Source: Brevipalpus yothersi (taxonomy: Eukaryota; Arthropoda; Arachnida; Trombidiformes; Tenuipalpidae). From it: a stretch of 64,000 bases of DNA. Shown piece by piece: positions 57,426-64,000 of the stretch. How positions within the stretch are numbered: the stretch's first letter is position 1; each line of letters begins with the position of its first letter. The notes under the pieces are model-generated. The model saw nothing but the letters and a program-made list of their open reading frames with translations, was not told the DNA's origin and made no database searches. Location: contig QZCP01000068.1 of the NCBI GenBank assembly GCA_003956705.1, positions 265,022-329,021 of the forward strand, read 5' to 3'. Made by a program: the position numbers and the translations under genes.

Positions 57426-58965
57426 ATGTCTCTAGTTGAAGAATTGCTCAATGAGCTCGACGATGTTATGGATGATGAAACCTCCTCACATACCATGGAA
57501 TATGGTGGCATCAATGGATCCATTGGAAGCTGTGAAAACAGTATGGATGTGCCGGTTTCCGTTCATCAGCTCACCAAAGTCAGTGGTTCAGAGTATTTCA
57601 AAAGAATCATGTCAGAAATCGAAGAACGTGCTAAACAGGGCAATCTAACACTCACAAAGAGTGCAACAGATGGACCACTTGAATCACATCCTGAATATCA
57701 ATTAATTGTCGAAGCAACTAATTTGATCGTTGGAATCGAAGATGATACCAATATTATCTACAAGTTTGTTAAGGACAAGTATTCGAAAAGGTTTCCTCAA
57801 TTAGACTCATTGGTTCCAGCTCCTTTAGAATATATGATTGTGGTTCGAGAGCTTGGCAATGATTTAGGTGAGTGTTGATTAAAGCTCAATCACATTCAAT
57901 CCCATTGATTGATATATTATCTCTTCCTTTCCCACAGATAGAGCCAAAAGTAGTGAGGCACTCTCAAATATCCTGACTCAAGCCACAGTGATGGTAATCA
58001 ATGTTATTGCATCGACAACTAAAGGAATCGAGTTGACACAAGATGAGCTTGACTCAATATTTCAAGCATGTGATTTAGCAGCTCAAATGAATGAGCAGAA
58101 ACAAAAAATCACTGAATTCATCGAATCTCGTATGTCATTCATTGCACCAAATCTGTCTGCCATTGTAGGAGCTAAAATTGCTGCAAAAATTATGGGCTTA
58201 GCTGGTGGACTCACAAATTTGTCGAGAATGCCATCATGTATCTTGGAAGTTTTGGGCTCCAAGAAACGAACTTCAATCGGTCTATCTAGCACACTTCCAA
58301 CTGGTTTTATTCATGATTGTGAAATAGTTCAAAAAGTACCTCCCGATTTTCGAAGAAAAGCTGTACGTCTTGTTGCCAACAAATGTTCTCTAGCCGCTCG
58401 AATTGATGCGTCTCATTCATCTCCTGATGGGGAAGAAGGTGGACGATTGAGGGAAACTATTGACAAAGCTTTGGAAAAACTTCAAGAACCTCCACCCACG
58501 AAAGCTGTTAAGCCCCTTCCACCGCCAATTGATCAACCCAAAAAACAGCGAGGAGGCAAAAGAGTACGAAAAATGAAAGATCGTCTAGCCGCAACTGAGC
58601 TTCGTAAACAACATAATCGTATGAATTTCGGAGAAATAGAAGATGATGCATATCAAGATGATCTTGGATTCACAACCGGGCAGATGGGAAAATCAAGTAT
58701 GGGTAGAATTCGTAAACCTCAAATAGATGAGAAAACAAAAGCTAGAATATCCAAAACTCTTCAAAGAAATCTTCAACGACAAGTTCACGGAGGAACTACA
58801 ACTCTTCATAAACAAGTGGCTGGCACAGCGTCTAGTGTTGCTTTTACACCTCTACAAGGACTGGAAATTGTCAATCCCCAAGCTGCTGAAAGTCAAAAAG
58901 AAGGTGATTCAAAGTATTTCAGCAGCAGCACAGGATTTGCTACTGTTTTAAAGAGAGCATTCTAA
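57426..58965 (+). CDS. Prpf31: Pre-mRNA processing factor 31 (U4/U6 snRNP Prp31)
   Basis: Spliceosomal protein that binds the U4 snRNA/15.5K complex and bridges U4/U6 to U5. Two exons (57426-57867, 57938-58965) give about 489 residues, a normal length. The start is MSLVEELLNELDD. The Nop domain is clear: ESHPEYQLIVEATNL, HVVRELGNDL-type VVRELGNDLDRAK, and MSFIAPNLSAIVGAKIAAKIMGLAGGLTNLSRMP (15.5K/RNA-binding). It also has the C-terminal KKQRGGKRVRKMKDR basic motif, LRKQHNRMNFGEIEDD, and the FTPLQGLEIVNP C-terminal block. The N-terminus carries an acidic leader. Confidence 0.97.
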
Positions 58966-59152
58966 AACCGCTTAACAATATTGACATTCATGCCTCATCA
59001 AAATTCATTGAATAAATATTTTTTTGCACAAGTTTCTCGCACGATATTTAAAGGTAGTGAGTAGTGATGTAGTCGTGAAAGTAGTGATGAAAACAACACA
59101 GTAATCAGTGAAAAGGGCCAATCTTTATTTTAGAGTACTTTATGGAGGAAAA

Positions 59153-59506
59153 TCAGAAATTTTTCGGAATTATACCATCTTTTTTAGCTAATCTGAGAAG
59201 GCAATCATCTGATTCACCCATCATTCTGATTGGACCACAAATTGCGTACGATTTAACGGATCCAGTCATGGTCCCGGTGGTAGGATCAATGTCAGCCACA
59301 TTTAATTGAATCGAAGAGTGATCTTTGGCGTGAATGATACGATTTGATGCAGAGCTAGAAATAGTGAGGAAAAAAGTACACACAAATCAAAACAAATCAA
59401 AAAAGCATGTCAACAACCGAGACACTCTTTCCCACCACTCATCAGACACAACTTACCATTTTCGTGGAATATACATATCCACACATTCTCCAGCGTCGTT
59501 CTGCAT
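59153..59506 (-). CDS. RpS21: 40S ribosomal protein S21 (eS21)
   Basis: Small-subunit ribosomal protein. Two exons: about 59458-59506 and 59153-59354. The ATG at 59506 begins MQNDAGECVDMYIPRK, spliced within a Cys codon to CSASNRIIHAKDHSSIQLNVADID. The product continues YAICGPIRMMGESDDCLLRLAKKDGIIPKNF, an excellent match to eS21. Length about 83 residues, as expected. It converges on PRPF31 with about 190 bases between stops. Confidence 0.97.
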
Positions 59507-61481
59507 ATTGATTCGTTATAACCCCAAGTTGATACTTGATAAATTAAATCAAAAAAGGGACCAAAAGATCGAGAAAAGTGTCAGAATTTAAATCAAATTG
59601 AACGATTGTACGAGATTCACATTGACAAAGCGGAAGTGAGAGTCTCGTATTGAGGGATCATTTCCTCATCAAAAGCCGGTTCAAATGAATGTTGAAGATG
59701 GCAGCAGTGAGATCAGTTCGAAAGACGTTTCGTTTATCGAATTCGTTGTTCAAGTAGATAGAACTTTTGGTGTTGATTAGAACTCGAATGCTCTCGAAAA
59801 TTTTTCTTGTAGTAATGATAAAAATTAGGTGCTTGATAATTGATGTGAATGGGTCACAAGCAGTTAGTGTGAATAAAAAACGAATCGAGAAATTTTGCTG
59901 GTTTGTAGAGGAAAAAATCTTTCAGATCAACCAGATGAATAAGGAAATATTCGAATAGTTTCCATGGATGACAGAATATGATTATGTGAGAGGTTTGATG
60001 ATTCTGAAAAGACGATAAGTTGTGGAAGAATTGATAAATTTTCGTTCACTCGGAGATCCAATCTTAATATAACGTATGAGTGTGAGTATTTAGTGTCGTA
60101 TTTTACAAGAAATAAGCTCAAATGAACAGAGTAAATATAAATCTTCTTAGAGCTGAGTAAGCCAAAGAGGCCTCCTCTAGATAATTGAAATAAAGGACAA
60201 GGTTTCCAATTAAAAGGCAGATGAAGAAAGATTTTCGAGGATTCATCTCTTGCTTTCGGTACTTATTCAATATATCATGTCTCCCGTTTTGATGCACCTG
60301 ACTGACATCACGAGCTTGTTCTTGAGGCAGAGAATTTTTCGAACCTCTTATGAAAAATGTATTCAACAACAAATAAATGAGTTAAAGTTGATTCAACAAT
60401 TATCATGAATAATTGGTGGAAAATTTCATCTTGTACACATCACTCGAAACATGTGTCTTAAGAGGAGAGATAAAAAGATGAGTTTATTACCCTCGAATTT
60501 CACCTCCATGTATTGGCATATTTTCAGGCTCAAAAGTTTGCTCATTCCATTGATTCCTTACTCAATGGATGGCCAAAAGTATTGATAAAGAGAAAGAAAG
60601 AATTCGGCGATTAGAAATGCCCGTATCTTATCTACTATACCTAATATTGTATTCTTCAAACATTCTACCACCCATAATCCCAGGGCCAAGGATCAAGAGT
60701 CACTCTCTCTCTCTCTCTCTTTCTCTTTCTCTCTCTCAAGTCCACTTCTTTGCATTCCGCTTGACCAGCCCATAATAATGTTGTGTGCATATTTTTTTCA
60801 TCTGACCATTATTTGTTCGGTCTTTGATCTCTCTTGACTTTACATTCTGATCCTCTGTTCAGATTGGCCAGTAAATGCATTCCCATTATTGGCGTGCCAT
60901 CCGTATTAACTGTGCTTTATTATCAAAATTTTTTTCCACCAATCTTTGATTGAAAGTGGAAAAACGGTGAGAGATGAACAAAGCATTAGAAGATGGAGGA
61001 TCGCTTCCTGATGATGATCATAAGGATGTTGAGTGGAAGAAAATGAATTCAGATTGATTTTAAATACCGTAAGAATGGGAGGAAAATAGATGTGAAAAGC
61101 TGCCAGATTATGTCATGTCCACATTTTCTTTCAATTCTCTCTCTCTCAATCCTGACCAGCATTTTGTTGCTGTAGCTAATCATCTTATAAGATTCATCTT
61201 TTCCGAATGAAGTGAGCATTTGCTCAAAGTGACAAAATCTATGCAATATATCTGTATCCGGTGTAGTGTGAGGAAGAAGGATGAGTTCTTTAACAGTTCC
61301 CATTTTTTCTCGGTAACAAATATTCGAGCCAACTCAAGATATCAGATCTCATCTTTCATATAGCTCTTTGGTACCCAAAAATGTTGACAGTTCATCGAAC
61401 TTCGGTCCTCATCTCATACAGAGAACATTCATCTCTTTTCTCTCTCTCTCTTCCATCCCATTGCTTCCTCATTTTGTCTCA

Positions 61482-61484
<3 letters not shown>

Positions 61485-61512
<28 letters not shown>
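61485..61512. repeat. (CT)n tract
   Basis: About 14 CT units, within a CT-rich neighbourhood (61438-61512). Confidence 0.9.
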
Positions 61513-61515
<3 letters not shown>

Positions 61516-63927
61516 ATCTATTGTGGACTATAAACATTCACAAATTTTTCCACTAAACGACAGCAAAAATGGGTATAGCAAATGAGAGAAAGAATGAGAA
61601 AAATATCTGGCTTGTTACACTTTAACTCCTTCACCACTTTCTTCCTCTTCCTATCTTCATCAATCTTTTCACCCAAGTCATCGCCTTTTTCTCTCTCTTT
61701 TTCGCTGCCTTTTATTTTCTTTTCTCTCTCTCACGAGCGCGCGAACATTCACTCTCGAACTTTTTCACTATCTATCTCACTTCATGATGAAATTTTTCTC
61801 ATCTCATCATAGCCGGATCTAATGAGCTCACCTATCAAACGCATGGACTAATTACACTCTTTTTCTGTTGGATGCTAGCGATAGTTTTGGTCAGAACGAT
61901 CTGGGATCTGAGAATGTTCTTTTCTCTCTCGCTCCTTTTTTCGAGCCATTTTTACTTTACTTTAAGCAATCCATTCGAGTGGCCAAGAATGGGAGAATGA
62001 ATACGAAAAGATAATAGACAAAACAGATCAACAGACCAGATGGACAGTACATATATATGTTTCGAGAGAAAATGCAAGCCATCATGAGAATTGATCTAAC
62101 AATTCTTCACTGATGGTAGAAAACAGCAATTAAATTGGTCAATACAAAATTTCTACAGAACGGGTTCACATAAATTTAAGAAGTAAAAAACAGTGTATCA
62201 TATGGTGATATTCTGGATTCATCATGTTTGTGAGTATTTATATATGCATACAAATAGAGAAAGTGATTATCTGGGCCTATCAAAAGCATTTAGAGAAGAG
62301 AGAAGAGAGACTGTATTTACTGGTCATTCTTAAACTCATCTATTGCCTGTTCAACAAAAAGGATAAAGTCGATTGTGAACGTGATTTGCATTACGAACGA
62401 CCATTTAGACTTCTCTCTCTTATGGAAGGAGGAGAAGATGGGAGCATAAAAAATACTTAGAAGAAGAGGAAAGAAGAGGTCTGAATGATTTAAGATTAGA
62501 TGAATTGCTTTGTTCTTTTCAAAAAAATTTTCTACTACCTTTTCATCTTCATTTGGTCAACAATATCCGTTAAAAATCAATACATGAAGCGATTCCAATT
62601 TGAGAGATGAGGAAAGTAGAAAACTTTCCCTTTCCAATAGTATTATCAAGCTCGGCTACTGTCTGCCCACATAAGTTCCGATTTTGGATCAAGCTCACAT
62701 CTCGAAATCATCGAAATCATTGGACGAAACAATAAGACACATAAATCCAGCTTCATGATGATGATGGTCTGCTTACTTACTTGCTTACTTGTGATCGGTG
62801 AAAGCAATCCATGTTGATCACTCTTTTTTTCCAGCTCGATTATCATCACCATTACTACTATCACACACACACATACAATCATCACAAACAAGCCAGTAGA
62901 TCATTTTATATATAACGTCTATATTGGTTGCAACGTTGTCCACCCAAACGTTATCTATCTCTTTTCTTTCTTCCTCTCTACTGTAGCACAACGCTGATTC
63001 TTCCTCTCATGGCGGGAAAGTCCATACTGACCACTCGAATGAGCCAGTGAACGGTCAATGATCGGTCAGTAACAGTTGTGAATAAAAGTGTATGTGTCTA
63101 TGATTGACTAAAATCTTCTTTAGATAGATTACAACATGTCCGTTGGTCATTTTTTTCCCGACCAATTTTGTTCATATTATTAAGTGGGCAAGATTATCTT
63201 TCTCTCTTTCCCAACAGTGAATCTTATGGGATGTAATTGAGAAACTGAAAATACCATCGGATTATCTACATCTTTTCTGATAGGCCATCTCTCTAGGGTC
63301 TCTTTCAAATTCTACACATCTTCCTTCAGGCCGAGATTTTTCTTTCCTTGATCGGAGAGAAAAAAAAGAGAGAGAGAGAAATGCCTCAAAGTCGATGGTC
63401 ACTCTGGTCAAAAGACTGAAAATGGACACACAAACATATACGAGTATGCATGAATGCGAAGTGCAAAATGTTTCTTTTTGCTCGTGTTTACGGGGACAAG
63501 ATTGATCGGCCATTGATCCATTGAATTTAACTCATGTATGCATGGCATCGAGAGACGGGTACAGTGTAGAGATAAATTTTTCTTTTCCTCTCTCTTTCTC
63601 TCTCTCTTCTCCACATATTCAAACGGCAAAGTAGATACACCAATTGAAAAAGCAACATTCAAGACATTGATCATCATGAGCATGGAGCCTGGAAAAGAAA
63701 ATTCATTGGCGTACATACATACACACACAGACACTTATACTTACCTGGAAGAATACATACTCAGTTCAAGTGTTCATGAGGCCAGTTTCTGAGGATGATG
63801 AAAGCTAGAAACTCGGATGAGAAATGTCTGTTTGTTTCGCATGCTTACCCTCTGAGCAACGCTCTGATCCATGTTCCGAAAAAGTGCTTCAGCCGGTGGA
63901 GAGAAAGAATATGTAAGGGCCAAGATT

Positions 63928-63929
<2 letters not shown>

Positions 63930-64000
<71 letters not shown>
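63930..64000. repeat. (GA)n microsatellite at window edge
   Basis: About 35 units, continuing beyond the end of the window. Confidence 0.95.

Larger units (their letters stand above)
59507..64000. other. Gene-poor 4.5 kb with CT/GA repeats
   Basis: I find no coding region, tRNA or transposon that I can support in this stretch. The many 60-110 residue frames have no motif, and most cross low-complexity CT/GA sequence. CT tracts lie at about 60701-60737 and 61485-61512, and a GA tract runs off the right edge. It may be intergenic, intronic, or regulatory sequence of a gene outside the window. Confidence 0.6.

Noticed and set aside
59355..59457. Possible C/D snoRNA in the RPS21 intron
   Set aside because: A TGATGA is present, but no CTGA at a suitable distance and no terminal stem.
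59507..64000. Many 60-110 residue frames in the right-hand 4.5 kb
   Set aside because: None carries a family motif or compatible splice chain, and several cross CT/GA low-complexity sequence.

Overview
The window is eukaryotic nuclear DNA. Genes are split by short GT-AG introns, coding islands sit in AT-rich spacers, and long (GA)n/(CT)n and (CA)n microsatellites are common. Two assembly gaps (runs of N) each sit inside a tandem repeat. The proteins are animal-like: merlin ending in the RVAFFE-type C-terminus, a KIAA0930 homologue, an MFSD6-type transporter, PSMG2, and RPS12 with an intronic SNORD100-like snoRNA. The compact genes, an intronless CYP2-clan-like P450 and the digestive lipase/amylase content suggest a small-genome arthropod, possibly an acariform mite. 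That taxonomic call is inference.

Layout: 0.2-7.5 kb, three tandem acid lipase genes (minus). 8.8-11.4 kb, an alpha-amylase homologue with all three catalytic acids changed. 12-13.8 kb, a KIAA0930 homologue. 14.9-19.3 kb, two tandem paralogues of an unrecognised secreted protein family, one with a long MPPS repeat broken by a gap. 19.8-20.4 kb, a short inverted-repeat element. 20.8-22.7 kb, asparagine synthetase. 23.8-27.4 kb, two short-chain dehydrogenases. 28.7-30.3 kb, a P450. 32.4-34.7 kb, an MFS transporter. 36.2-45.1 kb, a zinc-finger/retroelement block. 46-51 kb, merlin, RPS12 with its snoRNA, and SKI8/WDR61. 51.2-55.5 kb, a membrane-anchored mucin-like serine protease homologue without a catalytic triad. 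55.7-59.5 kb, PSMG2, a 65-residue protein, PRPF31 and RPS21. 59.5-64 kb shows no supportable gene.

The most unusual region is 37.9-45.1 kb. On the minus strand, five small ORFs (141-153 residues) each carry one zinc finger of identical spacing, CX2CX12HX5C. They are chained by TAATG, TGATG and ATGA stop/start overlaps, then (after a 196-base spacer) an 8-base overlap leads into a 1,110-residue R1-like endonuclease/reverse transcriptase ORF. Two plus-strand genes at the 3' side encode more distant relatives of the same small protein. This looks like a polycistronic non-LTR retroelement, or a domesticated derivative, with an expanded set of finger proteins.

Other highlights are two predicted pseudoenzymes (amylase and serine protease homologue) and a C/D snoRNA in the same host gene as its human counterpart, with a guide matching the same 18S site. 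Ribosomal, splicing, proteasome-assembly and SKI-complex genes form a compact housekeeping block at 48.6-59.5 kb, much of it in head-to-head pairs.
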